A DNA stretch of 64,000 bases. Origin: Apricaphanius iberus. Taxonomy: Eukaryota > Chordata > Actinopteri > Cyprinodontiformes > Aphaniidae. Position numbers and translations under genes: made by a program. The notes beneath the pieces were generated by a model. The model searched no databases, had not been told where the DNA came from, and worked only from the letters and a program-made list of their open reading frames with translations. Location: positions 1 to 64,000 of the forward strand of contig JAPXFQ010000786.1 of the NCBI GenBank assembly GCA_028564705.1. Direction: 5' to 3'. Positions within the stretch are counted from its first letter, which is position 1. Each line of letters begins with the position of its first letter. Shown here in pieces: positions 21,194 to 33,690 of this stretch.

Positions 21194-23350
21194 ATGATTT
21201 ATTAATTGGCATCAGCATGATTGTCCTTACTGCTGTATAATGTTTTTTTTTTTTGTTACGCAGACTAAGCACTGCTTCATCCACCAACATTTTTTTCAAA
21301 GGTTTTCAACTGATTTTTCCAACTACTAAAAGCTGAAGAAATCCTTATAGGTACCAATACGTAAGTAACTTCACTGAGGAGGTTTATTCTTGGTTACACA
21401 AAAGAAAAATGGCGAGCAGTGATATAATCAAACAAGGTCAGCGAAGGATCCATATATTTCTTCAACAGAGTGGTGTCTGTCACAGGTTTACTAATGGACT
21501 GCAGAGAGAAAGCAGTGGGGGTGGGGATTCCTGACTGAAAGACTAATTCAATTTAAAAAGACCTAGCAGCTCTCAATATCTCATTACAAATCCACAATCA
21601 GTTTGGTCATAGATTGTATTGGATTTAGAATGTCCCAAGAACAGCAAATAAACGTTTTTTCAACATATTACACAATGGTGGTGAGCTTTTTCTGCTCTAT
21701 TTCAAAGTGAAATATTGGGAATATGAGTAAATTTTAATACCGTCTTCCTAGAGCTTTGGGCTCTAAGAAGAACAAATGACAGAGACGGATATATCTCTTA
21801 CTGTGTGGATCATTTCGCTGATATCACCAACAAGAAATGATATTCACTTGTGGAAAACAGATACTCTTGACAGCTAATAAAACAGTAATGTATCCCTTTA
21901 ACGCAATCATTTCCACTCATGTCATATTTAAAGCATAAAACATGATTACATGCGAGTGCCATCTGTTTTTGCTCTTGTATCGGCTTTATTTTATTTATTT
22001 TTTTTTGCGCTGCAGTTCTTCCTACCATTTACCCCAATTGTACAATTCTGGTCTACCATGGGAAATTATTGGCTGTATGAGATCAATACAGTCACGTGAG
22101 GCCCTTTAACACTTCCTGAGAAGTGCAACTACTATCTGATGGTGTGTAACAAATTCTCATATATGTTACATTATAAGTTCATAAATATACTTTTGTCAGG
22201 ACTTGTAGATGTCCTTTACAGTTACTTTGTCACCTTTAATGTTTTTTATATAATTTCAATCTATCTATTTATTTATCATAATATGTAAGAGCAAGCAAAA
22301 TATAGTTTTGTTATTTTTTTAACTTATTCTGTAATCTAATAAATATGACTTTTATACATATAAATTGTTACTATTCCCCACTGCAACTGAATTTATTTGT
22401 TACTTGACTGCTTGTGATTCTACCAGACATGCTGGGTCATATTACATGTTAATGTTTTAATGACATCATCATGGCATGTATTTCCCATACTTCTTTTTTT
22501 AAATCACAGACACATATATCTATTTAGCACATAATTCAACCAGAAAAAAAACAAATTAAAATGTAGACTGAGATAAATTGATATTATTTTCATTACACCT
22601 CTTGGAGCATGCAGAGTAACCTGAAATTAATGAATTATGTGTAAACCCTGTGATTGCATAAACCAATTTTTATATTTTGTTTGGTTTTGTTTTGGAAGGA
22701 AGTGAGTGTGCTGTGAATGTTACATTAACAAGAAAGACCACAATAGAGCTGGCCAAATTTATGTTTTTGTCTAGTATAAACAACAATCTGACAACAAGAT
22801 ATGTACATTGTTCTATATGCTGTATGCAAATAAGCAACATCCATATTATGCACATTTTTATGATGCAGCCTTAGCAGATGGAGTCACAGAGCACATAAAC
22901 ATACAGCCCCAGCTCAAGGCAGAGTTTCTGGAGGTTTTCCAGCAAAGCCACAATCAATCTTTTGCCAGATTTATTCGAATGCCCTGATATTTAATTCCTG
23001 CAACAGACAAAGAGAAGGCTGTTTATTTCCTATAGATTAGAGAGTAAGATGTCCTACATATGTAATGTCTTTATACAGTTAAATTAATAATTAAAAGATT
23101 TAACGATAATAGATGGTAAAACGCTTTATAAAAAACATTCCAATCATTTTGATGCAAGTAATTATTGACTTCTAATATTCATTTGATGCTTTACACCACA
23201 AACTGTTTTTCTACTCTCTCCAAAGTAAGATAATGTTTTTTTTTGTGTGAATAATTTCCACATACTTTACCATCAGTAGGACTCAGAATTAAAAGGAAAC
23301 AGTTTACAAAAATTAAATTTCTACATTGCAGGAATCCTACATGGAAAGAA
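21194..23350. other. Non-coding stretch, no recognised feature
   Basis: AT-rich, with several T-runs. No transposon end, RT or transposase block recognised, and ORFs are all under 80 codons. Confidence 0.45.
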
Positions 23351-23358
23351 CCTATATG

Positions 23359-24107
23359 GAGTGATGCTGGTAACGCGTTACTTAGTAGCTTGTTACTCCT
23401 AATATGACCACTTTTTGATTAACAACTAATCTAACGCGTTACTATTTCCATATAGGTAATCAGATTACCTATTAAAGTTCAATTAAACTTACTAAAGTAA
23501 AGTAAAGTAATTAAAGTTACTTGTTCAAGCCCCTGTGCTACTATTTTTGTAATTTCCTTTCGCAAAAAGATACATTTGGTACATGGCAGCAAAAGGAAAT
23601 TAGGAAAACCAACGACAATAGCGGTAAATACGGTTTTACATACCTTCTACAACACTGCTGCCATCTTTTTCTGGCGTGATCTCAAAACAGCCGATCACCT
23701 CTGGTCACTATGTTTGTTTTGGCTGACTCAAGTCAGAGTTTTGTACTCTGTAACTGCCCCCTCGTGTAACTCTCCAGTAGTACGTGCAGTGAGCAAGCAA
23801 ACGTCACCAAGACGCAGCTTGTTGCTTCATAGTTGCTGGTGTCAACTTGAGGTTAAAAAGCAAGTATATTTCCGGCCTTATTGTTAAAATGCAATAAAGT
23901 GAGTATGGGATAACTGGTTATTGTTTCTATGTTGAGGCAGTGGGAAGTGCTGCTGGCAGCTGCTGAAAGTAACTAATAAAGTAACTTGTAATCTAACTTA
24001 GTTACCTTTAAAATATCGTAATGAGTAAAGTAACTAAGTTACTTTTGAAAGGAGTAGTTACTAGTCAGTAATCAGATTACTTTTTCAAAGTAACAATGGA
24101 ATCACTG
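23359..24107. mobile_element. hAT-type non-autonomous element with exact 8-bp TSD
   Basis: Left end GAGTGATGCTGGTAACGCG and right end GTTACTTTGAAAAAG... in reverse complement as CAGTGATTCCATTGTTAC form imperfect inverted repeats with the hAT-like CAGTGNTNCC signature. The flanks are identical: CCTATATG at 23,351-23,358 and 24,108-24,115. Many GTAAC/GTTAC motifs lie at both ends (TAACGCGTTAC, AAGTAACTAAGTTAC). Length is 749 bp. The 103-codon frame at 23,576-23,887 has no recognisable transposase motif. Confidence 0.9.
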
Positions 24108-24325
24108 CCTATATGAGGATATATATGCACATATATGAAACCTATATGCAGTTTATATGCACATATATGCTGCCTACATACAGCATATATGCAAGTATAT
24201 GATAATATATATGCGCATTTATGCTGCCTATATACAGCATATTTAGGCATATACAGGCCATATATGTCTCTGATATTGCTTCTTTATATCCACATTAAAG
24301 TCTTATATGTATATATGTGTCTCCT
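24108..24325. repeat. TATATGC-rich, locally palindromic repeat
   Basis: Degenerate copies of ATATATGCACATATATG and of the dyad TGCTGCCTAYATACAGCATA recur through the segment (24,168-24,190 and 24,223-24,243 are two examples). It continues on the other side of the hAT insertion near 23,345, so the hAT element landed inside it. Whether it is a satellite or the end of another transposon is unclear. Confidence 0.6.
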
Positions 24326-24928
24326 TTATAGCTCATGGAAAGATCTGGTCATTCATCTCACTTTGGCAACTGTCATACATGATGCCTAGCTTATGTATTT
24401 TACTATCAAGGTAATAACTGTATATTTGTCTGAAGTCCATTACAGCAAAAAAATAAAAAATAAAATAATGCAATGGTGTACTTATTTGACTCAGACTGGT
24501 GCCCCCTGCTGCCTGCCTTCCCTTATCTTATCGCTAGGTGTTACTCCTAACTCGCGCTAAAAGGTCTTTCGTAGGAGTTGTCGTCTAAAACCTATTCACA
24601 AACGCACTAAGAGCTACTTTTACGTAGGACAAATCCCTAAAAGTAAGTTAAGAGTGATATTCTGTTGCTATGGAAAACGTCATTTCCTATGCATGAGTAA
24701 ATAGACGGACAGCAGTGTGATTGGTTGTTGAATGACACGTGTGAAACCAGGAAATGGACAACTTCAATGTCGATAAAAGCGTAATTATGAACAGCGCAAA
24801 TAGATGAAATAATGCATGATGACATCTTTGTGTCGGCCACGAGACTGACACTTCATACAACTTACACACAATAGCCTACTTACAGAGAGGGTGAAGTTTA
24901 AAAATGAAAAACCTTGAAATGCATCATA

Positions 24929-25033
24929 GTACCCTGCCTAACACCTGATGGTAGTTGGGATAAGCCCCCCCCCACCCCCACCCCCCACGCAACCCTGAAT
25001 TGGATGAAAGCGGTATAGATAACTGTGGATGGA
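24929..25033 (+). mobile_element. SINE 3' tail inserted in the Harbinger element
   Basis: It reads TACCCTGCCTAACACC... then GGGATAAGCCCCCCCCCACC, AACCCTGAATTGGATGAAAG and a GGATG tail, the 3' part of the tRNA-SINE family. Direct repeats TGCATCATA flank it (24,920-24,928 and 25,034-25,042). Severe 5' truncation with a 9-bp TSD fits LINE-mediated insertion. Confidence 0.75.
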
Positions 25034-25086
25034 TGCATCATATTAAGGGAGTGATTGCAAGTAGGCTGATAGATAGTGAACTGAAA

Positions 25087-25420
25087 ATGAGTGGCGAGAA
25101 AAGTACAAGGAAACCTAACTGGTCACAGGACCAATTATTACTACTGGCACAGTTGGTACTGGAGAGGAGGACGGTCCTCAAAGGGCAATTCGGAGCCGGG
25201 ATTACGAATAAGAAGAAAAGGGAAGCATGGGTGAAATTAGCAGAAAAATAAATGCATTTTATCCAGCGGTGTCTCGAACGTCAGAAGACTGTGAGAAGAG
25301 ATGGTAATCTCTACGGTCCGTGTGTCAGCTCGAGATTGCCGCTTATAAAAAGGATGCTGCTGCAACAGGTAGGCAATGTCCGTCATAGGCATCCCTACAT
25401 ATGTTGCATAAATTGGAAGA
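25087..25420 (+). pseudogene. Myb/SANT-like DNA-binding protein of PIF-Harbinger, frameshifted
   Basis: The meaningful start is the ATG at 25,087, because the longer frame begins inside the inserted SINE tail. It reads MSGEKSTRKPNWSQDQLLLL, then AQLVLERRTVLKGQFG and KKKREAWVKLAEK with tryptophans spaced as in Myb/SANT-like (NAIF1-type) domains. A single-base loss near 25,246 creates a stop. Read past it, the next frame gives INAFYPAVSRTSEDCEKRW, a stop, then SLRSVCQLEIAAYKKDAA, which completes the helical domain. In active elements this partner brings the transposase to the ends. Confidence 0.75.
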
Positions 25421-25740
25421 TGTGCACGTTTTCGTCTTTGTGCACCCCCGGCATACCTGCAATCGCCATGAAATTGGCTTTAATTCGATACACTTGCTGG
25501 ATGTCTAATGGGAAACGGATGAATTGTTCAATCATGGGAGGTCGCGCTTTAAGAGTTTGGTGGATTAATCGGCTGCTAGATGGTTGTGATATACCCAAGT
25601 CGTCCGCGATTCAAAGTTGCATTTTCCCTGTGGCTAAATATCTTAGTTTTACTAAACATTTAATTTCTGGACTGATCGAGTTCTTACGATTAGTTGGAGA
25701 CGTGATTGCATCAATTTAGTTAGTATCGTTTGGTTAATTC
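25395..25740 (-). pseudogene. HARBI1-type transposase fragment
   Basis: The minus frame 25,598-25,395 reads GISQPSSSRLIHQTLKAR, then PPMIEQFIRFPLDIQQVYRI and KANFMAIAGMPGVHKDENVH. This matches the HARBI1 stretch with GISQPTVSR, FIRFP and FYDIAGFPGV followed by the first catalytic Asp region. Here the Asp region (GVxDCTH) has become VHKDENVH. The rest of the DDE domain is not visible, so the gene is inactive. Confidence 0.7.
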
Positions 25741-26012
25741 CGAATGTGTCCAACCCATTGCGTCTGGCTGCAGCCATTTTGGGAGTCTTTGTGAATAGGT
25801 CTTAGTGAGTTAGGAGTCCTCTTAACTTCTTTTAAGGACTCCCAGGCTACTTTTAGGCCTAAAAGTGGTTGTGAATTACTTTTATCTTAAGAAACTAGGA
25901 GTCCTAAATTTAAGAGTGACACGCCCACATTTTTTAGGAGTTACTCCTAAATTCGGCAGTTAGGACCTACTTTTAGCCCTAAGATTCTTTGTGAATACGG
26001 CCCCTGGTGCAC

Positions 26013-26379
26013 AATCCTTTGGATGAAGATTCGAGATCTGGATGTTGATATACCTCTAGACTTTTACATGTTTTAAGCGAGGCTCCGGAGTAGGACGAGG
26101 GAAACTTGATCAGGAAATTGTATGTCAGGGTATCTCAGCTCCTATAAAGGTCCACTCTAACAGCTTTTAAAGTTTTAAAAAGTACTCTAGGGGCATGGTA
26201 AGGGTCGGAGATGTTTAATTGTTTTAATTTCCCAGTATATATAACAATATCTTCTGTTTTAAAATGGAATTTACTCCAAAGGAGTAAAATCATAGCCTGC
26301 GACATTCATCTTGATTCTATTCATGCCTGCCATCATGGCAGCTACGCTCTTAGAGTCACTGACGTCCAGAGCTCAATAG
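26013..26379. other. Non-coding stretch, no recognised feature
   Basis: Nothing recognised between the Harbinger right end and the Tc1 relic. Confidence 0.4.
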
Positions 26380-27370
26380 GAAAGCAGGGTTTGTGAAACG
26401 AGATGAACTGTTGGAACAATTATTAGACAATGGATCAATCTCCCTCGACCTGGGGCTTCATGCAGGATCTCAATTCGTGGGACACACAGGATCGTTATGA
26501 CGGTGAGGAAACAGCTCAGAACTGCATGTTGGGAACTGGTCAATGACTTGAAGGGAGCTGGGAGCACTGTAGCAACTGTTACCATTAATAACGCGCAACA
26601 CCATAATGGATTAAATCCTGCAGTCCCACTGCTTACATCAGAAAATGTCCAGGCCCATCTGACGTTAGCCAGATACCATCTGGATGATCCAGAGGAGGAT
26701 TGGGAGTATTTCATGAGACCAAAATAGAATTCTTTGGTATAAACTTCACTGTGATTGGAGCAGGAAGAATACTAAGTTACATCCCAAGAACACCATACCC
26801 ACCATGAAGCATGGTGGTGGAAACATTATGCTTCAGTGCTGGTTTTCTGTAAAGGGGACAGGACGACTGATCCGTATTAAGAACAGGATGTATGGCCGCG
26901 GGGCTCTGCCCCAGAACAGTAGGTCATTGACTGTACCTGTGCTTGATGATTCACCCGTTTTTCCTGCCACATTTTAAGATCCCTTGTGTGCTTTATTCCC
27001 CGCCAGATCATTGTTATGTTGTGTTATCATTCTCCTGTTGCTGTTCATTGCTTTGTCATGTCACATCGTGAGCCAATAAACCCACTGGCTTACTTTTTTC
27101 CTTATGTGCGTATGAGTCCTGCAACCATTCAGCAGCAAAGCCTGACAAGAGCACTAAAGATGAAACATGGATGGATCTTCCAGCATGACAATGATCTCAA
27201 ACACACCATCTGGGCAACGAAAGAGTGGGTATATAAAAGCATTTCGGGTTTCTGGAATGGGCTAAACAGTCTTCAGACCTCAATTCAATACGGAATCGGT
27301 CGAGAGAGTTGGAAGTCTGTGTTCCCAGTGACATCCTGAAAACATCACAGCTCTAGAGAAGATCTGCATG
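26380..27370 (+). pseudogene. Tc1-like transposase relic
   Basis: Pieces of a Tc1-family transposase appear in order: RKQLRTACWELVNDLKGAGS (26,500s), PLLTSENVQAHLTLARYHLD then DPEEDWEYF (26,620-26,715), PKNTIPTMKHGGGNIML (about 26,787-26,836), FSVKGTGRLIRIKNRM, and after an insertion [20 protein letters not shown] (about 27,155-27,210) with the second catalytic Asp of DNDPKHT kept. The SPDLNPIE block with the last Glu is degraded (TSIQYGI...), and several frameshifts and stops are present. TIRs are not recognisable. Confidence 0.85.
26905..27130 (+). repeat. Insertion of LTR/UTR-like sequence in the Tc1 relic
   Basis: About 225 bp separate the GRLIRIKNRMYG and ALKMKHG blocks of the transposase. 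The segment is T/C-rich and has CCAATAAACCCACTGGC (a polyadenylation signal) near its end, then ATGAGTCCTGCAACC. A similarly organised segment lies at 27,700-28,155. I cannot name the family. Confidence 0.45.
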
Positions 27371-27695
27371 AAGGAATAGGCCAAAATACCAGCTTTAGTC
27401 AGTACATTTACATGCACATTTAAATTTAGTTTTTGGAAGCAATCATACTTAATGTCTTTGCCAGAGTTGAGGGTCGAGTCCCAGTTTACATGCCATTAAA
27501 ATTTCAAATTATTGAATGAAGTGCATGCGACTCTGCAACACTAGGTGGGTACATTTGCCGTTTAACTCAGACGTTCTCCCATTGGACTGGAGTCCCACAG
27601 ATGGCAAACAAATGCTAAAGTCAGTGAAGCAAGTGGATTAAAAGCAGGATATACACAATGAGCAAATAAATTGACGTCAACAAACTGCAGCATAG
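27371..27695. other. Non-coding stretch, no recognised feature
   Basis: No coding blocks. TTTACATGCA motifs at 27,405 and 27,833 are in direct orientation and do not define an element. Confidence 0.4.
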
Positions 27696-27699
27696 TAGA

Positions 27700-28155
27700 T
27701 TTTCTGAGTACTGTACTGTTTGATTTTGTTACACTCGTTGCTCCTTGTTCTGTTGTTGCTGTTCCTACAGTCTCTTCATTTCCTGAAGGGGGGGTGTCCC
27801 GGATGCCAGAAGTTCACCTTCCCCTGACTGGCATTTACATGCAGAGACATTTGATTTTCCAATTGCGTCATTTGGGTGCCTCAGTCTGATTCCTCAAACT
27901 CCAGTTTGGTTCGACTTAAGTCCCCAGCTGTTCATAAATTACCTGATTACCATTCCCAGGTTACATATACCTTCTTGTTTCTGTTTGTCCTCGTCGGATT
28001 GCCATTGTTTGTTGTCGCCTGTCGTCATTGTCTCCAGTTTCCGAAGTTCTGTCTAATTCTCTGCCTGAGTTTGTGGACTTATTAATAAAGATGGGCTGGA
28101 GATGCTCCAAATGCCACTCTGCATTTGGGTTCCTTTTTCAACCAAACATGACACA
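27700..28155 (+). repeat. LTR- or 3'-UTR-like repeat with poly(A) signal
   Basis: A T/C-rich segment (TTGTTTCTG..., CCTGAGTTTGTGGACTTAT) followed by TAATAAAGATGG and CACTCTGCATTTGGGTTCC, ending near CATGACA. The order of purine/pyrimidine tracts, AATAAA and TGCATTTGGGT resembles LTR ends common in fish genomes. A second LTR or a TSD was not found. Confidence 0.4.
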
Positions 28156-29587
28156 TTTTATATCAGTGAACAATTTCCTTCAAACTTCCCCATGGTTGTC
28201 TTTTTTTTACAATAAAAACATATTGTTGTATAGTGAAAAGGAACCTTAACTGAGGAAACCAATGGTTTCCACAATGTTTTTTTTTCTTGCATTTGTTGAT
28301 AACAGCTCTCACTGGTGTTTGCAGACAGATTTCAAAGACTTGTTGCTCATTTCTTGATTGTGTCGCTTTGTTAGACCTTATTGCCTTCGGGGTGCATTAC
28401 TTTTCGACATAGGGAAAGGTTGACTGCTGAATAAATTGTAGTCATTAAAAAATAAATCATCATTTGAAAGTCAGCATTTCGAAATCACTCAGATTATCAG
28501 AGGTTGATAATGTACATGTTTTTTTATCTGAGATATTTAATTGTGAAAAAGAAAGAAATGCTATTAGTAGGTTGCACAGATATGTTCAAGGAATTGTAAA
28601 AGCAAATATTCCCTGTTTTTCTTGGCTCTAAAATTTTGAAAACACAGGGTGTTTTTCAACAAATTTCAATCCCATCGTATTTTACTTTAAAAAGAAACTA
28701 CAGAATAGAGCCTGGCAAAGGCCACACCCCTGATATTCAGTTGAAAGAAACCAGGTCACTGAGTGAGTTTCTGTCCACTGAAGCCCAAAATTAAAGCACA
28801 TGGTGGAACAGTGTGAGAGCAGCTTATTTCATGCACTACCAGCAGAAAGCTTGAGGACTTCCTACTGACTGGAAAAATGTATGTGAAGGTGTGTGTGCAT
28901 CTATGTGTGTGCACGTGTGCTAGAAAGAGAGGGGGGGTGTGAACATGTGTGAGAAGGCAAGCTGTTTTAACTGTCATGTCCACACATTTCCATCTGTCAC
29001 ACTCTGCTTAGAACTTGTGGGGGAAAAAAGTATACATCCCTCATTGGAAGTTGGGAGGGATACAGTCATTATCAAGTTTCAAGTTTACGCTCTTCAAACT
29101 CAGTCCTTTAAGTGGAAGCTGCCTATTTCTGTGAAGCAAAAATCTGACCAGAAAACCCCTTTTTTTTTTTGCTTTTCAATGCTTTTCAATTCTAATTCAT
29201 ACTTGGTTTCTGAACGTCTTGGCTGTTCTGTCAGTGACTACCGACTGATCATGCTAAATTTGTTCAGACGCCTGGATTACTCATGTGTGCTATGCATGGT
29301 AATGTAAAAAAAATAACTTGGAATTTCTGATTTCACCTTAATCCTGCTGGAAGAATCCTTTAAACTACAATAATTCAGAGAAAGACGACTGTATTGTATT
29401 TAAATTAGCTTGCTTTACGAAGACGTTTAGCAACTTAAGTCAATTTTGTTAGCGTTGTTTTCCATGTGTAGGTTTTTTTCTGCCTTTCACTTTAGAATTT
29501 CATGTTCCATTTTCTTGACTCTGCAGCTTGTCTTTTCTAAAATAGAATTGATTGAAGGAATCCAAAGAGTTTGATCTTTGCTTTCTA
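28156..29587. other. Non-coding stretch, no recognised feature
   Basis: Includes a GT-rich run near 28,884-28,920 and a T-run at 29,159-29,170. A 122-codon frame at 28,939-29,307 has no family resemblance. Confidence 0.45.
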
Positions 29588-30112
29588 CGGTGCCCCAGAA
29601 GGGTTGACACAACACAACAAAACCCACAACACAACGGAAAAAAGTCACATCATAGCAGAAAAAGTCAAAATAAAACAGAAAAGCTCACAACACAAAAGAA
29701 AATTTCACAAAACGGCAGAAAAAGCCATAATGGAAAAAAAAGGTACAATGAAAGTAATGTTAAAACAGAATTTCTACTTAAATGAAGATGCAGAAGAAGG
29801 ATGAAGAGGAGCAGAAAAGCAGAGAAGTACGAACTGAGGCATTTTCTTCTATTGAATGTAAGTAAAAACAATGATATTTTTTAGCTGATGTTAACATGTG
29901 GGATTTTAAAGGTTAAAGCTTTTACTGTATTGCGTTATATGAGTTACATGGAGATGAATGTAGTGTTTCCTATATCAAAGGCGGTAAAATAGCTACAATG
30001 CAGAGCTAACATTATATTTGAATAGAAAACCAATCATTCAAAGAGATTAAATGATAAGAGCCCACAAAGACGAACAAACTATGTAATTTAACTAAATTAA
30101 AAGCATATCACT
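29588..30112 (+). repeat. Left arm of the inverted repeat
   Basis: Outer part (29,610-29,740): tandem ACAACACAACGGAAAAAAGT-like units. Inner part (29,780-30,112): unique sequence found again, inverted, at 33,078-33,420. The left arm lacks about 30 bases present in the right arm around 33,402-33,435. Confidence 0.8.
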
Positions 30113-30445
30113 ATTTTCAATTCACTTTTATTTATATAGCGCCAATTTACAACAAAAGTCATCTCAAGGCACTTTACAACAAAAGTCTTTTCAATACAAT
30201 TATAAAAACATTCCAATCAGTTAAGTTTTCTATGTAATGAATCCAAGGAGATTGTGTTGAGTCATCGGCGTGAGGTTGTGCCCGGATCATGCAGACTCCA
30301 ACCACAGCAATTCACAGCAATCCCTCATATTGAGGAAGTATTTAGCGACAGTGGAGAGGAAAAACTCCCCTTTAACAGGAAGAAACCTCCAGCAGAACCT
30401 GGCTCAGTACAAGTGGTCATCTGCCACGACAGTCTGGGGGTCTAA
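30113..30445 (-). repeat. L2 3' UTR fragment, antisense
   Basis: Starts with TTTCAATTCACTTTTATTTA then TATAGCGCCAATTTACAAC and AAGGCACTTTACAAC, and continues through ACTCCCCTTTAACAGGAAG and GCAGAACCTGGCTCAGTAC. These blocks are the reverse complement of the 3' UTR at 39,730-39,975 and match 62,586-62,930. It stops at the Harbinger left end. Confidence 0.8.
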
Positions 30446-30616
30446 TGCTGCGTTCACGCCACACAGTTTGTCTGCGTCAGGCAACGGACTGAACGGATGA
30501 AGTATGACGCATGTACTTTTTGGCTTCCAAAGCTTAATTCTGAGCAAAAAGGATCGCGTAGGCGGGGTTTACGCTGTTGCAGTACGTTCTGAACTATGGC
30601 GGATCGTAACAACATA

Positions 30617-32216
<1,600 letters not shown>

Positions 32217-32269
32217 TAGTGGCTTGGCTTTATTTGCTAGATAAAGCTTGACAACGTCGACATCGGGTG

Positions 32270-32480
32270 CATCAGCGCTCATTCTTCAGATGCGTTCTGA
32301 GTTTGGGGAGTTTAACCATTTGCTGTAGGAGCTGCTTATGGAATAGGTTCGCTTTCAGTGCTACTTCCGTCTGTCCCGCGGCCAATTTTACGACCTCCTG
32401 GGCCGTATGGAGCTCAAATCTCCTACCAGGAAACAAATTACAGGTGCTCTGTTCCGCCTTAAGAGCGCCTGTCCATCTGT
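32270..32480 (+). pseudogene. Harbinger transposase N-terminal fragment
   Basis: Starting at about 32,276 the plus strand reads ALILQMRSEFGEFNHLL, stop, ELLME, stop, VRFQCYFRLSRGQFYDLL, then GRMELKSPTRKQITGALFR and LKSACPSVF. The phrase RFxxYFRLSxxQFxDLL is the start of PIF-Harbinger transposases. It ends at a TTTGGTAAGT splice-donor-like sequence. Two stops and no catalytic part remain. Confidence 0.65.
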
Positions 32481-32846
32481 CTTTGGTAAGTGTTATTTCT
32501 GATTTTTGAAATCTGTGTTTGTTGAAAATGTTTTCACTGGACCCGCGCTTCATTCAAGATACATGTAGAGTGACATCACTACAATGAGACGCTCTGATTG
32601 GTTGCTTCACTGCGTTAACTGCGTTGGGTCTGTCAAAAGTCCAGTTTGCTGAACTTCTGAGCTGCTTGAATTGCTACGTTGCCGTATGAAATACAAGTGA
32701 AGTTGACGGAGCCAACGTACACAACACACCGCAGAGCCCCTACGGACCTCTGACCTATTCGACGATAGACTTTACATGTAATCTTGCCACAACTGATGCT
32801 GTCATTTGGGGCGGTGTGAATGCAGCAAACGAAGACACCAACTAGC

Positions 32847-33065
32847 CTGTTGTTAATGGGTACAATGAAGTTAGTTCTGCACCTAACCCAAACTCTCTTC
32901 AGATTATGGTAAAGGGTAATCCATACTACAACTAGAATACATATTTCAGAATTTTACAGTAGAATGTTTGAGTTTGTTGTCACCTCCAAAGAATTTGGAA
33001 AGCTAAATTGCTGAAATTGACACACTAAATAGCAGAACTAACACCATTGTACCCATTAACAACAG
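32847..33065. mobile_element. 219-bp hairpin MITE with 34-bp TIRs
   Basis: The left 34 bp (32,847-32,880, starting CTGTTGTTAATGGGTACAAT) and right 34 bp (33,032-33,065, ending GTACCCATTAACAACAG) are inverted repeats with 32 of 34 matches. The 150-bp core is non-coding. The TSD is not evident, so the superfamily is open. It sits between the Harbinger right end and the right arm. Confidence 0.7.
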
Positions 33066-33077
33066 CCCAGATACTCG

Positions 33078-33690
33078 CTTGTCATTCAGTTAAATTCCAT
33101 AGTTCGTTCGTCTTTTTATCATTTAGTCTCTTAGAATGATTGGTTTTCTATTCAAATATAATGTTAGCTCTGCATCGTAGCTACAGTACTGCCTTTTATA
33201 TACGGAATACCATATTCATCTCCATGTAACCCATATAACTTAGTACAGTGAAAGCATTAACCTGTAAAACTGCGCATTTCAACATCAGCTTAACAATATA
33301 CATTTTTTTACTTACTTTCAATAGAAGAAAACGCCTCTGATCGTACTTCTCTGCTTTTCTGCTCCTCTTCCTCGTTTTGCTACTTCTTCTGCATCTTCGG
33401 TTGTAGCGCATTATCACCACCAAGTGGCCATTTGTGTAAAACTTCCGTTTTAACACTGCCTTTGTTAAACTTCTGTTATGGCTGTTTTTGTCGTGGTGTG
33501 GCTTTTTATGTTGTGTTGTGAGGTTTTTTGTTGTGTTCAGAGTTTTTTTGTTGTGTTGTGAGTTTTTCTGTTGTGTTGTGGCTTTTGTCTGTCATGTTGT
33601 GGCTTTTTCTGTCGTGTTATGCTGTGACTTTTTCTGTTGTGTTTTGGCTTTTTCTTACGTGTTGTGACTTTTTCTGTTCGTAGACCTCTT
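33078..33690 (-). repeat. Right arm of the inverted repeat
   Basis: The inner part (33,078-33,420) mirrors 29,780-30,112. The outer part (33,478-33,680) is about ten imperfect copies of GTTGTGTTGTGGCTTTTTCT-type units, the reverse complement of the left array. Arm divergence looks to be well over 10 percent by eye, so the structure is not a recent assembly artefact. Confidence 0.8.

Larger units (their letters stand above)
24500..26012. mobile_element. Decayed PIF-Harbinger-like element
   Basis: The right end contains TTTGTGAATACGGCCCC and repeated TTAGGAGTCCT / CTTTTAGGCCTAAAAG blocks. The left region (24,540-24,640) has the matching inverse ACTCCTAACTCGCGCT, CCTATTCACAAACGCACTAA and GCTACTTTTA. 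Between them sit the two proteins that PIF-Harbinger elements usually encode: a Myb/SANT-like DNA-binding protein (plus) and a HARBI1-type transposase fragment (minus), arranged convergently. The outermost left TIR is not clear, so that boundary is approximate. Confidence 0.7.

Noticed and set aside
29552..29804. Two overlapping 77-codon frames
   Set aside because: They arise from the A-rich tandem array of the foldback arm. The Lys/Gln/Thr-rich composition is a by-product of the repeat.
33078..33690. Assembly artefact (inverted duplication from hairpin reads)
   Set aside because: The arms differ by many substitutions and indels, which an artefact would not show.
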